From: JBFFXF01 sp041569895
GTDB taxonomy: Bacteria; Planctomycetota; UBA8108; JACQVS01
NCBI GenBank assembly: GCA_041569895.1
Contig: JBFFXF010000057.1
Location: 1 to 32,052, forward strand
Reading direction: 5' to 3'
DNA length: 32,052 bases
Both the position numbers and the translations under genes were made by a program. Below are positions 1 to 8,541 of this stretch, one piece after another. Below the pieces are notes generated by a model that had not been told where the DNA came from, made no database searches, and saw only the letters and a list, made by a program, of their open reading frames with translations. Position 1 is the stretch's first letter, and every line of letters begins with the position of its first letter.

Positions 1-36
1 AGCCAGAGCAATCTCGAGAGCCTCGAAGGGTTTCAT
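1..36 (-). CDS. 5' end of a leftward gene, cut by the window edge
   Basis: Only 12 codons are visible, reading MKPFEALEIALA. I call it a gene start because the ATG (complement of 34-36) follows a strong Shine-Dalgarno GGAGG with a 6-base spacer. It is divergent from the exported TIM-barrel gene starting at 377. Too little is visible to name a product. Confidence 0.5.
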   Translation of the reverse strand, partial: MKPFEALEIALA

Positions 37-47
37 GAGAACCTCCG

Positions 48-118
48 GCCCGTGCCCGGTCTCGGGTGGGGAGAGAGACAGAGACCAGACGGGGACGGGG
101 CCGGGAACGGGGACGGCA
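48..118. repeat. Composite intergenic element, short copy (D and F modules)
   Basis: The gap between the divergent starts at 36 and 377 contains GAGAGAGACAGAGACC followed by GGGACGGGGCCGGGAACG. These are the purine-rich D module and the GGGACGGGAACG-type F module seen next to each other elsewhere in the window. The A, B, C and E modules are absent. The rest of the gap (119-376) is ordinary sequence with a TATACT hexamer at 161-166 and a small inverted repeat at 241-260. Confidence 0.6.
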
Positions 119-160
119 CCGACCACCGAGATTCATGTCCGCGTGCCCAGCGATCCGAAC

Positions 161-166
161 TATACT
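161..166 (+). promoter_or_regulatory. Possible -10 hexamer (TATACT)
   Basis: TATACT stands out in an otherwise GC-rich gap and matches the sigma70 -10 consensus at five of six bases. No convincing -35 is seen at the right distance, and it lies about 210 bases upstream of the next start codon. The opposite strand has TATAGT at the same place, so it could serve either divergent gene. Confidence 0.25.
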
Positions 167-376
167 TCTATAGCCCGACACGATCCTGAGAGGGCGTCTG
201 GCCGGCGCTTCTCCGCCCTGGCTTTGTCGCTCGGCCTCGACGATACTCTCCGTTGTATCGCATCGGCCTCGCTTCGCGCCAGGACGAAGAATCGCTCGGC
301 CAGCCACACCACTCAGAATCGCGCCGCGCTATTTGAATGCCTCATTCGACCTCCCTCGACTTCGAAGGAACGACCG

Positions 377-1900
377 ATGACCACCACCGACCGACACGCT
401 CCTCTCTCACGCCCTCTCCAGTGGCTCCGCCTGCCGGCGCTCCGCGTCTCACTCGTCGTGCTGCTCGCCGCCGCCGCGCCCGCGGTCGCCGCGCCGCGAT
501 GGATCAACGATGGCACGGATCGGCCGCCGAGGCTGAGCGTCGAGCAGGCGATCTGGGCGATGGGCAAGCTGCCGCGAGACGGCGCGGAGTGGAGCCGTGA
601 GGAGAAGGTGGCGCGCATCGCGGCCGCGAAGTTCGACGGCTTCATGGTCTTCCTCCCCGGGAGCGAGGAGGAGCAGAATGCCTGGCGCGCCCTCGCCGAG
701 AAGCACGGGCTCGCGATCACGCTGCAGTGCGCGCCCGCGAACCTCGACGACCTGCGAGTGGCGCTCGACGCGTGCGAGCGCATGAACGCGCGCGGCCTGG
801 TGGCGATGATCCGGCCGACCTTCGTCACGTACGAGGAGGGCGCCAGGAAGATTCGCACGATGATGGAGGCGAGCGCCGAGGCGGGCGTGCCCTTCTACCT
901 CGAAACGCACCGCGGCACGATCACGCAGGACCTGATGCTGACGAAGCGCTGGGCGGAGACGATTCCGGGAATCCAGTTTCACGCCGACCTGTCGCACTTC
1001 GTGATCTCCTACGAGGTCGGCCGCCCGCCACCCCCGCCGATCGCCGAGGCGTTCGACGCCATCCTGACCCGCGCCGGCATGGTCGACGGTCGCATCGGCA
1101 ACGGGGAGCAGGTGCAGATCGACATCGGACCCGACGGCGACACGCGACACGCGCGCCTCTTCGCGGGCTGGTGGAAGCGGGCGATGGTCTCGTGGCTCAA
1201 GCGCGCGAAGCCCGGCGACGTCTTCGTCTTCAAGCCCGAGCTCGGCCCGCCGGGGTACTCGATCGTCGGTCCGGACGGACGCGAGCTCTCCGACCGCTGG
1301 GCGCAGGCGCTGGTGATGCGCGATCTGGGAATCCGCACGTGGAACGCGGCGGTGAAGGAGGCGGGAGTCGGCCAGCCATGGGCGCCCGGTGGCGACAGGC
1401 CCGCGAAGCCAGCGCTCGCGGCGGCGCCGAAGCTCGAGGGCGAGATCTTCGACATCTTCATTCTGCGCGGCAGCTGCTTCAAGCTCGGCGACTACTATCT
1501 GGCCGGCCAGCCGGTGCAGCCGGCCTACGCGTCGGCGAAGGAGATCGGCATCAAGTCGATCGTCAACGTCCGCATGGAGCGCGAGCTCGCCGGCCTCGGC
1601 TACAGCATCGCCGACACGGTCGCGGCGCTGGATCTCGAGTACCACCATATCCCGGTCGCGCCCTCGAACATGGATGACGCGCGCGCGAAGCGTTTCATCG
1701 ACATCGTGAGGAAGGCGAAGAAGCCGGTCCTCATCCACGGCTCGAACGGCAACCGCGTCTGGGGACTGTGGGCGCTCTTCGCGGGCTCGGAGTTCGGCGT
1801 GCCGGTCGATGAGACAAAGGCGCTGGCGGCGAAGTGCCAGATCCGGAAGCTCGTGATCGAGGACTTCGTGCGGGATTACCTGAAGCGGCACGGCCGCTGA
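377..1900 (+). CDS. Exported sugar-isomerase-like TIM barrel fused to an inactive DUF442 phosphatase-like domain
   Basis: The ATG at 377 follows GAAGGA (364-369) and begins a signal peptide (hydrophobic stretch about residues 22-39, ending AVAAPR), so I use it in preference to upstream in-frame starts. The protein has 507 residues. Residues ~50-340 look like a xylose-isomerase-like TIM barrel of the sugar phosphate isomerase/epimerase type, with E176 in ETHRG and H202/D204/H207 in FHADLSH as likely metal ligands. Residues ~355-507 match the DUF442 (beta-lactamase-hydrolase-like phosphatase) fold: YLAGQP, then SIVNVR, then VLIHGSNGNR. In active members the last loop is HCxxGxR; here the nucleophilic cysteine is glycine (G455), so the domain is probably catalytically dead and may bind a ligand. 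Exact substrate unknown. Confidence 0.85.
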   Translation: MTTTDRHAPLSRPLQWLRLPALRVSLVVLLAAAAPAVAAPRWINDGTDRPPRLSVEQAIWAMGKLPRDGAEWSREEKVARIAAAKFDGFMVFLPGSEEEQNAWRALAEKHGLAITLQCAPANLDDLRVALDACERMNARGLVAMIRPTFVTYEEGARKIRTMMEASAEAGVPFYLETHRGTITQDLMLTKRWAETIPGIQFHADLSHFVISYEVGRPPPPPIAEAFDAILTRAGMVDGRIGNGEQVQIDIGPDGDTRHARLFAGWWKRAMVSWLKRAKPGDVFVFKPELGPPGYSIVGPDGRELSDRWAQALVMRDLGIRTWNAAVKEAGVGQPWAPGGDRPAKPALAAAPKLEGEIFDIFILRGSCFKLGDYYLAGQPVQPAYASAKEIGIKSIVNVRMERELAGLGYSIADTVAALDLEYHHIPVAPSNMDDARAKRFIDIVRKAKKPVLIHGSNGNRVWGLWALFAGSEFGVPVDETKALAAKCQIRKLVIEDFVRDYLKRHGR

Positions 1901-1915
1901 CGGCGGTCCCTTTTT
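1893..1915 (+). terminator. Weak possible terminator after the TIM-barrel gene
   Basis: A short CCGC/GCGG hairpin (1894-1897 with 1903-1906) overlaps the stop codon and is followed by TCCC and five T residues at 1911-1915. The stem is only four base pairs, so the call is tentative. Confidence 0.3.
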
Positions 1916-2007
1916 CCTTCGCCGGCTCCAGGCCCGCGGATTAGACTGACGACACGCGGCAGTTGGTGGCCGCGGCAGGGTCGGCCTGTCGGTGTGGAGG
2001 AGATCGC

Positions 2008-5000
2008 GTGACAGAAACCCCGTCTCGGGGTGCATGCCCCACGTTGCTTCTCGTCGCGTGCGTTGCGTTCTTCCTCGCCTCGCATCCGATCCGCGCCCAG
2101 GTGGTGATCAACGAGATCCTCGGGGCGAACCGCTTCGGCGCCGTCGACGAGGACGGCGACACGTCCGACTGGGCGGAGCTGGTCAACGTCGGGGGCGTGC
2201 CGATCGACCTCGACGGCTACGGGCTCAGCGACGATCCGCGCCTCACCCACCGGTGGACCTTTCCGCGCACGGTGCTCGACCCCGGCGAGCGCCTGCTCGT
2301 CTGGTGCTCGGGAAAGAACCGATTCCAGCCTCCGCCCGATGTCCTCGAGAGCGAGGATTCGCCCGCCGCCTTCTCTCCGGACCTCGTCAGCCTCGAGCAC
2401 GAGTGGCGTTACCTCGCCGGCGCGCCGACCGACGTCGGTCCACCGGCGGGATGGAGCACGCTCGAGTTCGACGACGGCGCGTGGAGCCGGGGCCGCCCGG
2501 GTTTCGGTTTCGACCGGCTCGGCGCCGCGGAGGAGCTGACGACGCTGCTCCCGGAGGGGAGCACGGCGGCGTTCTTCCGCGGACGCTTTCGAGTCAACGG
2601 CGACGTGCCCCGGAACCTCGTGTTGCGCGTGCGGTTCGACGACGGTTTCATGGCGTATTTGAACGGCGTCCTCGTCGCCGGACACAACTTCCGCGACGGC
2701 GAGCCGACGTTCGCGAGTGACGCGACCTCGTCGCACTCCTCGAGGAGGGCGGATCGGTACGACATTTCCCAGCATCTCCACGTGCTGCGACCGGGCGAGA
2801 ACGTCCTCGCGATGGTCGCCCTCAACAGCTCGCCCGCGAGCCGCGACATGGTGCTCTTCCCGGAGCTCGGCAGCGTCGCGCCGATTCTCCACACCAGCTT
2901 CCGGCTCGATCGCCGCGGCGAGTATCTGGCGCTGGCCGATCGGTCCGGAGCGACGGTCGACTCGGTGGCCTTCCGCGCTCAGGAGCCCGACCGCTCTTTC
3001 GGGCGCTTTCCCGACGGCGTCGGCCCGTGGTACCACATGCTGATCCCGACGCCGGGTGAGACGAACGACGAGCGCGTGTCGGCCGAGCCGATTCCCGGCG
3101 AGGTGCGCTTCGAGCCACGGGGTGGCGTCCACGACGGACCGGTCGATGTCGTGCTCGACGCCGGCATCCCGTTCGAGGGCGTCCAGATCCACTACGCCAT
3201 CAACGGGGCCGCGCCGACGCTCGACTCGCCCCAGTTCGACGAGCCGCTGGGAATCCGTCGCGATGTCGTCATCAGCGCCGCGGTCTTCCTGGACGGCGAG
3301 CGCGTGACGCCCATCTCGCGCCACAGCTTCTTCGTCAGCCCGCGCGCGGGAGCTCTCACGCTGCCGATCATGAGCATCGCGATGGACCCGACGCACTTCC
3401 GCACCGTCCACCTGACTCGCGACGGGCGGGGCAGGACGTCGGAGCGGCCGGCCCACATGGAGATCCTCGATGAGTCCGGCCAGCGCGTCGTGGCGACCGG
3501 CTTCGGCATGCGCCTTCACGGAGGCGCGGGCCGGGGCGGCGACATGAGCACCAAGAAGGCCTACCGCGCATACTTTCGGCGGCTGTACGGCGCCGGCAGG
3601 CTCAGGTACCGCGTGATCCCCGACACCGAGGTGGAGGAATTCGACAAGCTCGTCCTGCGTTCCAACTTCAACGATGCGTTCCGGACCGGCCGAGAGGCCG
3701 CCTACATACGCGATCAGCTCATCCGGGACCTCCACCAGGACATGGGCGCGCTCGTTTCACACGGCTCCTGGTACAACCTGTACATCAACGGTCAGTACCG
3801 CGGCGTCTACAACGTCGTCGAGCGCATGGATCGGGTCTTTTTCGGCTCGTACCTCCCCGAGGAGGGCGAAAACTGGGACGTCGTGAAGACGGCGGACGAC
3901 GTCCTGGACGGCGATTCCCGCGAGTGGCGCACGATGCTCAATTTCATCGACGGCAACGATCTCGCGCAGCCGACGAACTACGAGCGCGCGCGCGAGCTCA
4001 TCGACGTCGAGAACTTCACCGACTACATGATCCTCAACATCTGGGCGCAGAATCACGACTGGCCGCAGAACAACTGGTACGCCGCCCGGCCTCGCCGCCC
4101 CGACGGCAGGTGGATCTTTCTGAGCTGGGACGCCGAGTTCGGCATCGGCCGCATCCCGCCGGGATACACCGCTGACACGCTGACGCACGTGCTGCAGAGG
4201 AACTCGAGCATCGCGCGCATCTTCGCCAGCCTGCTGCGGAACCGTGACTACCAGCGGCACGTCTTCGAGCGCTTCGAGATGCACCTCGAGGGCGCGCTCT
4301 CGCCGGAGAACGTGCTGGCGCGGATCGAGCGGCTGCGGTCCCGGATCGAGCGCGACATGGACGACGAGGCCGCGCTGAGCTCGTACTCGATCGGGGACTG
4401 GCGCGCGAACATCGCCTCGATGGAACGCTTCGCCGAGCGACGCAACGATTTCGTCGCGCGCGTCATCCTCGCGTCGCCGCGCTTCCGGTTCACGCGGATC
4501 TTGTCGGTCAATCCGACCGAGCTCTTCCCGGAGTCCGCGGAGGACGCGGTCGTGACCATCAACGGCATCTTCTTCACGCCGCGATCCGGGGTCCTCTTCG
4601 GCGTCGAGGGTATCGACGGCCGCGTCGACCTCCCCGCTCCCGCGGTCGAGCGCGTCTCGGGGCGACGGCTGGTCGCCGCCGTGCCCTTCGACCTCCGTCT
4701 CGAGGGGGACGTCACCGTCACGGTGGACGATCCGGTCAACGGCGCCGCGACGCTGGAGTCCGCGGTGCGGATCTCGTACACGAGACCCAGGCTGACCGGG
4801 ATCCGACCGCCGGTCGGGTCGCCGATCGGTGGAGAGCGCGTCCGCGTCACGGGCGCGGGATTCACGGAGGACGTTCGCGTCGAGTTCGGTGGCGTCCCGT
4901 CGCCCTCGGTGACGCGCGTCGACGGATCGACAACGGAGCTCGACGTGGTGACGCCGCCGGGCACCGGCGTGGTCCCGGTGCGCGTGATCAACACACGGCC

Positions 5001-5331
5001 GGGCGACCTGCCGTCGGCGGAGACCCTCGAGTTCGCCTACGAGCCGTCGGCGGAGTTCCTCCGCGGCGACACCAACGGCGATGGCAGCCGCAACGTCTCC
5101 GACGTCGTCGGCATCCTGCGCTACCTCTTCGCGTCGTCGTCGGAGGCGGTGTGCCGCGACGCCCTCGACGTCGACGACTCCGGCCGCATCGACATCACCG
5201 ACCCACTGGTCCTCCTCGACCTCACCTTCGGCGCCCGCCAGCGCACGCCCGCGGAACCGTACCGCGAATGCGGCCGCGACCCGACCCCGGACCGACTGGG
5301 CTGCGCGGTGGCGGGGGTCTGCGAGGCCTGA
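2008..5331 (+). CDS. Secreted CotH-kinase-like protein with lamin-tail, IPT/TIG and dockerin-like domains (protein 1)
   Basis: I start at GTG 2008 because GGAGGAG (1996-2002) lies five bases upstream and the product opens with a clean signal peptide (residues 1-30, IRA|Q). The protein has 1107 residues. Domains in order: lamin-tail domain ~31-120 (VVINEILGANR, DWAELVN); a carbohydrate-binding-like beta domain ~131-290 (FDDGAWSRG); a chitobiase-type C-terminal domain ~368-445; CotH ~455-820, with the YINGQYRGVYNVVERMD and FLSWDAEFGIGR signatures; IPT/TIG ~927-1011; and a dockerin/EF-hand pair from D1021 (DTNGDGSRN, then DVDDSGRID), followed by DPTPDRLGC. CotH proteins are atypical extracellular kinases or spore-coat factors; the substrate here is unknown. 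The dockerin-like end may be a surface-sorting or scaffold tag. It shares most of its architecture with the gene at 11502-15113. Confidence 0.9.
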   Translation: MTETPSRGACPTLLLVACVAFFLASHPIRAQVVINEILGANRFGAVDEDGDTSDWAELVNVGGVPIDLDGYGLSDDPRLTHRWTFPRTVLDPGERLLVWCSGKNRFQPPPDVLESEDSPAAFSPDLVSLEHEWRYLAGAPTDVGPPAGWSTLEFDDGAWSRGRPGFGFDRLGAAEELTTLLPEGSTAAFFRGRFRVNGDVPRNLVLRVRFDDGFMAYLNGVLVAGHNFRDGEPTFASDATSSHSSRRADRYDISQHLHVLRPGENVLAMVALNSSPASRDMVLFPELGSVAPILHTSFRLDRRGEYLALADRSGATVDSVAFRAQEPDRSFGRFPDGVGPWYHMLIPTPGETNDERVSAEPIPGEVRFEPRGGVHDGPVDVVLDAGIPFEGVQIHYAINGAAPTLDSPQFDEPLGIRRDVVISAAVFLDGERVTPISRHSFFVSPRAGALTLPIMSIAMDPTHFRTVHLTRDGRGRTSERPAHMEILDESGQRVVATGFGMRLHGGAGRGGDMSTKKAYRAYFRRLYGAGRLRYRVIPDTEVEEFDKLVLRSNFNDAFRTGREAAYIRDQLIRDLHQDMGALVSHGSWYNLYINGQYRGVYNVVERMDRVFFGSYLPEEGENWDVVKTADDVLDGDSREWRTMLNFIDGNDLAQPTNYERARELIDVENFTDYMILNIWAQNHDWPQNNWYAARPRRPDGRWIFLSWDAEFGIGRIPPGYTADTLTHVLQRNSSIARIFASLLRNRDYQRHVFERFEMHLEGALSPENVLARIERLRSRIERDMDDEAALSSYSIGDWRANIASMERFAERRNDFVARVILASPRFRFTRILSVNPTELFPESAEDAVVTINGIFFTPRSGVLFGVEGIDGRVDLPAPAVERVSGRRLVAAVPFDLRLEGDVTVTVDDPVNGAATLESAVRISYTRPRLTGIRPPVGSPIGGERVRVTGAGFTEDVRVEFGGVPSPSVTRVDGSTTELDVVTPPGTGVVPVRVINTRPGDLPSAETLEFAYEPSAEFLRGDTNGDGSRNVSDVVGILRYLFASSSEAVCRDALDVDDSGRIDITDPLVLLDLTFGARQRTPAEPYRECGRDPTPDRLGCAVAGVCEA

Positions 5332-5340
5332 GGTATCGAA

Positions 5341-5544
<204 letters not shown>

Positions 5545-5557
5545 ACGCACGGCGCCC

Positions 5558-8077
5558 TCAGTAATACCCCACCCGCCGCACCCGTCCCAGCAACCGCTTC
5601 GCCTCCTCGAGCAGCCATGCCGGTTTGGTGAACGGCTCGTAGCTGATGTCCTGCCAGAGGACGAGGCCGTCGCCGTCGATCAGGAACGTGCCGTGGAGGG
5701 GCTGGCTCTCGAAGTCGTCGAAGGCGCGGTAGGCCTTGAAGACGTCGAGCTCGGCGTTGGCGACGAGCGGGAACGGCACGTCCTTGCCGTCGGCGCGGAA
5801 TTTCTCGAGCGCCTTGACGAGGCTCTCGCGTGACTCCGTGCTGATGGCGATCAGCGACAGTCCGGCCTCCTCGAACTCGGCGACGCGCGGCGAGAAGCTC
5901 TCGAGTTGCTCGACGCAGTGCAGGCAACCGAAGCCGAGGTAGAAGATCACCACCACCGGGCGTCCCCGATAGTCGGCGAGCGAGCGCTCGCGACCGGTGG
6001 AGTCGTGGAGAGTCCACGCCGGGGCGGCGAGTGGACGCCACCGGAACGGGCCGAGCGCGTCGAGCTCCGGGCGCTCGCCGACGTCGGACGGTGTCTCGCG
6101 CGACACGCGCCAGTCGACCTTGCCGGTGAGCTCCGTGGCGAGCGGCGCGAGACGCCGGAAGAGAGGCACGTCGATGTCGATCTCGCCCGACATCTCCCGC
6201 AGGCGCTCGAAGACCTTCCTTGCCTCGTCGCGCTTGCCGCAGCGCTCGAGAACGTCGACGTACGTCGCCGCCGCGGCGACGCGGTGCTCGTCCGACTCAT
6301 GCTCCTCGCGCGCGAGCCGCTCCGCGTCCTCCTCGAGCCCGACTCGAAGATGGAGACGGGCGAGGCGCTGCCTGTCGACGCCGCGCAGGTCCGGCAGCGC
6401 TTCCCGCGCCGCCTCGAGGTCGCCGCCGAGCACGAGCGTCGCGAAACGCAGCTCGGCGATCGCCTCCTCGTGGCGCCGGATGCCATCGCGGAACTTCTTG
6501 CGAGCTTCGTCGCGCGCCTTCTCGACCTCGGGGTCGACCTTCTGCTCGGCCTCGGGAGTCGCCCCGGGCTCGCCCTCGGGGACTGGGGGCGTCTCGGCCC
6601 CACCGCTGCCGTCGGCGTCCTTCGCCTGCGCTCCGGACTTCGCGGCGTCATCGGGAGCGGCGCTCTCCGGCGCGTCGGCGTCGGGAGCCGTGGCCGTGAC
6701 GGCACCGCCCGGCGCGGGCTCCGCAGACTCGCTCGCCTTCCGGCGCGCGGCGACCACCTCGGCCTCCGCTGCCGCGACGGCCTTCTCCTCCTCGTCGCGC
6801 AACGACTCGAGCCGGCGCTCGAGCTCGGCGAGTTGCTCGGCGAGCTTGCGATCGTTGCCGAGCTCGAAGTACGCGACACCGAGAGCGCGCAACCGCTTCA
6901 CCTGCTCGCGCTCGATGTCGGTCGGCTCGAGGTAGACCGTGCTCGAGAGCGCGATGAGCTCCTCCCAGAGCTCGAAGGTCTCGAGCACGTCGAAGAGGCG
7001 TTGACGACCGTGGCTCGCGCTCCGCCCCCGCTTCTCGAGCGTGTTGTGCTGCGGGTGCCGCGGGAGCTCGATCATGTTGCGAGCGAGGTCGATCGCATCG
7101 CGCACGCGGCCGACGTGCATCAGGTTGCGGATCAGCCACTCGTTGTTGTGCGCGTAGTTGTGGATCTGGTCCGGCAGCACGCGGTCGCGCACCATGTGGG
7201 CGTGGTCGACGCGCGCCGACGCCTCCTGCTGCCAGCAGGCGTCCGAGTAGCGATGCAGCCGCGAGAAGATGTGCCCCGGCATGTGCCACATGTGAGCGAT
7301 TCCGGGCGCCGACTGGCCGCACCGGGCGGCCGACGCGAGTGCACGATCGGGTCGCTCGTAATCCCACAGATGGATGCGGTAGTGGTGCACGGGATGCATC
7401 GGCTCGACCGACAGCACCTGCTCGATCAGCGCACTGACCGCCTCGTGACTGACGATCGGCAGGTCGCCCTTGAACTGCCAGAGACGGACGACGAGGAACG
7501 CCTTCGCCTCGATGTCGTCGGGAAACTCGTGGATGATCTCCTCGAGGTCGCGCACGTGCCGCTGGCGCCGCTTTTTTTTCTTCTTCTCGCCCTTGTCGTC
7601 GAGGTAGCGCTCGAGCGACTCGATCCACAGTCGCTCGCGGCGTGTGGCCGACTCCTTGCGCTCGACCGCCTCGGCGATCAACCCTCGCGCTCGCTCCTCG
7701 TTCTCCCAGTTCGCCATCGCCATGCCCCAGTACGCCATCGCGCACTCGGGATCGATCGCCGCCACTTGCCGGAACGAACGCTCGGCCTCGAAATACCAGA
7801 ACCCGTGCAGCTGACCGACGCCCTGATCGAAGAATTTCTGCGCCAGCGGATCGCCGACGGTCACCGGAAAGTGCACGCGGCCGGTCGTCCCCATCAGGTA
7901 CGCCTTCTGCCGCGGCCCCTCGTTGAACGCCTCGCCGTGGTACGAGTGCCCCGCGGGCACCCCACCGTCATCCCCGCCGCCGCCGGCCTCCGGAGCGTCC
8001 TGCGCGGGGCCGGCTATCGGGACAGCAAGAAAGCCGAGCAGGAGGAGAAGGATGCGAAGCGGGAGTCGGTTGTTCAT
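5558..8077 (-). CDS. Secreted TPR protein with C-terminal AhpC/TSA-type redoxin domain
   Basis: The chosen ATG at 8077 starts a signal peptide (MNNRLPLRILLLLLGFL); a GTG at 8104 would add nine residues and neither has a clear Shine-Dalgarno. The protein has 839 residues. The N-terminal two thirds read as helical TPR-like repeats, beginning with a module (DQGVGQLHGFWYFEAERSF, AYWGMAMANW) typical of planctomycete and acidobacterial secreted TPR proteins. A lysine-rich patch, a coiled-coil stretch and an Ala/Pro/Glu-rich linker follow. Residues ~686-830 are a thioredoxin-fold redoxin (RGRPVVVIFYLGFGCLHC) with a CXXC pair at C718/C721, followed by LIAISTES and HGTFLIDGDG. It is expected to act outside the cytoplasm as a thiol oxidoreductase or peroxidase-like protein; the physiological partner is unknown. 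Confidence 0.85.
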   Translation of the reverse strand: MNNRLPLRILLLLLGFLAVPIAGPAQDAPEAGGGGDDGGVPAGHSYHGEAFNEGPRQKAYLMGTTGRVHFPVTVGDPLAQKFFDQGVGQLHGFWYFEAERSFRQVAAIDPECAMAYWGMAMANWENEERARGLIAEAVERKESATRRERLWIESLERYLDDKGEKKKKKRRQRHVRDLEEIIHEFPDDIEAKAFLVVRLWQFKGDLPIVSHEAVSALIEQVLSVEPMHPVHHYRIHLWDYERPDRALASAARCGQSAPGIAHMWHMPGHIFSRLHRYSDACWQQEASARVDHAHMVRDRVLPDQIHNYAHNNEWLIRNLMHVGRVRDAIDLARNMIELPRHPQHNTLEKRGRSASHGRQRLFDVLETFELWEELIALSSTVYLEPTDIEREQVKRLRALGVAYFELGNDRKLAEQLAELERRLESLRDEEEKAVAAAEAEVVAARRKASESAEPAPGGAVTATAPDADAPESAAPDDAAKSGAQAKDADGSGGAETPPVPEGEPGATPEAEQKVDPEVEKARDEARKKFRDGIRRHEEAIAELRFATLVLGGDLEAAREALPDLRGVDRQRLARLHLRVGLEEDAERLAREEHESDEHRVAAAATYVDVLERCGKRDEARKVFERLREMSGEIDIDVPLFRRLAPLATELTGKVDWRVSRETPSDVGERPELDALGPFRWRPLAAPAWTLHDSTGRERSLADYRGRPVVVIFYLGFGCLHCVEQLESFSPRVAEFEEAGLSLIAISTESRESLVKALEKFRADGKDVPFPLVANAELDVFKAYRAFDDFESQPLHGTFLIDGDGLVLWQDISYEPFTKPAWLLEEAKRLLGRVRRVGYY

Positions 8078-8121
8078 CGGGTCTCGAGAGCCTTGAGGAA
8101 ACACGTACGTACGGCGGGGCC

Positions 8122-8150
8122 AGTGTATGCCGGGAGGTTCAAGGAATCAA
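8122..8150 (-). promoter_or_regulatory. Probable sigma70 promoter of the TPR-redoxin gene
   Basis: On the complementary strand, TTGATT (complement of 8145-8150) and TACACT (complement of 8122-8127) are separated by exactly 17 bases. Transcription would start near 8115, giving a leader of about 38 bases to the ATG at 8077. The composite repeat begins only a few bases upstream of the -35. Confidence 0.55.
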
Positions 8151-8155
8151 TTCGC

Positions 8156-8494
8156 GCTCCAGTCTCGGTCCCGTTCCCGGACCCGGACCCGGTCCCGTGC
8201 CCGAGAGCTCTCGCACTCGAGGGAGCACCCACCGTCGGGGCCGAGCGATGGGAGTCGGAGACCGAGACAGAGAACAGAGACAGAGATCCGATTCCGATGT
8301 CCGATTCCGACTCCGAAGTCCGACTCCGATTCCGATTCCGACTCCGATTCCGACTCCGAGATCCGACTCGGAGATCGGAACCCGAGGTCAGAGATCCGAG
8401 GTCCGACACGGAGGCCGGGGCGGGGGCGCCTCGCCTCCGCGAACGGCTGTGACCAATCTGCGTCAATCTGCGTAATCTGCGTAATCTGCGTTCC
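8156..8494 (-). repeat. Composite intergenic element, reverse orientation (F-D*-E-C read right to left)
   Basis: This fills most of the 464-base divergent gap. From left to right it shows F' (GGTCCCGTTCCCGGACCC, about 8164-8205), D (GAGACCGAGACAGAGAACAG, 8251-8286), E' (CCGATTCCGACTCCG repeats, 8288-8372), a looser D-like stretch, and C' (AATCTGCGT repeats, 8454-8494). Read on the minus strand the order C, E, D*, F equals that of the copy at 16590-17050. The A and B modules are missing. Confidence 0.85.
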
Positions 8495-8541
8495 GATCAT
8501 CTCCGAAAAGACCGTTAGTCCCCCTGCCTCCGGGCGGATAT

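Noticed and set aside
449..2035. Long minus-strand open frame opposite the TIM-barrel gene
   Set aside because: It is an antisense shadow in GC-rich sequence, with Arg/Pro/Asp-rich composition and no recognisable domain; the plus strand has clear motifs.
5906..8452. 848-codon plus-strand frame opposite the TPR-redoxin gene
   Set aside because: The minus strand carries a signal peptide, TPR-like repeats and a redoxin; this frame has no motifs and runs into the intergenic repeat.
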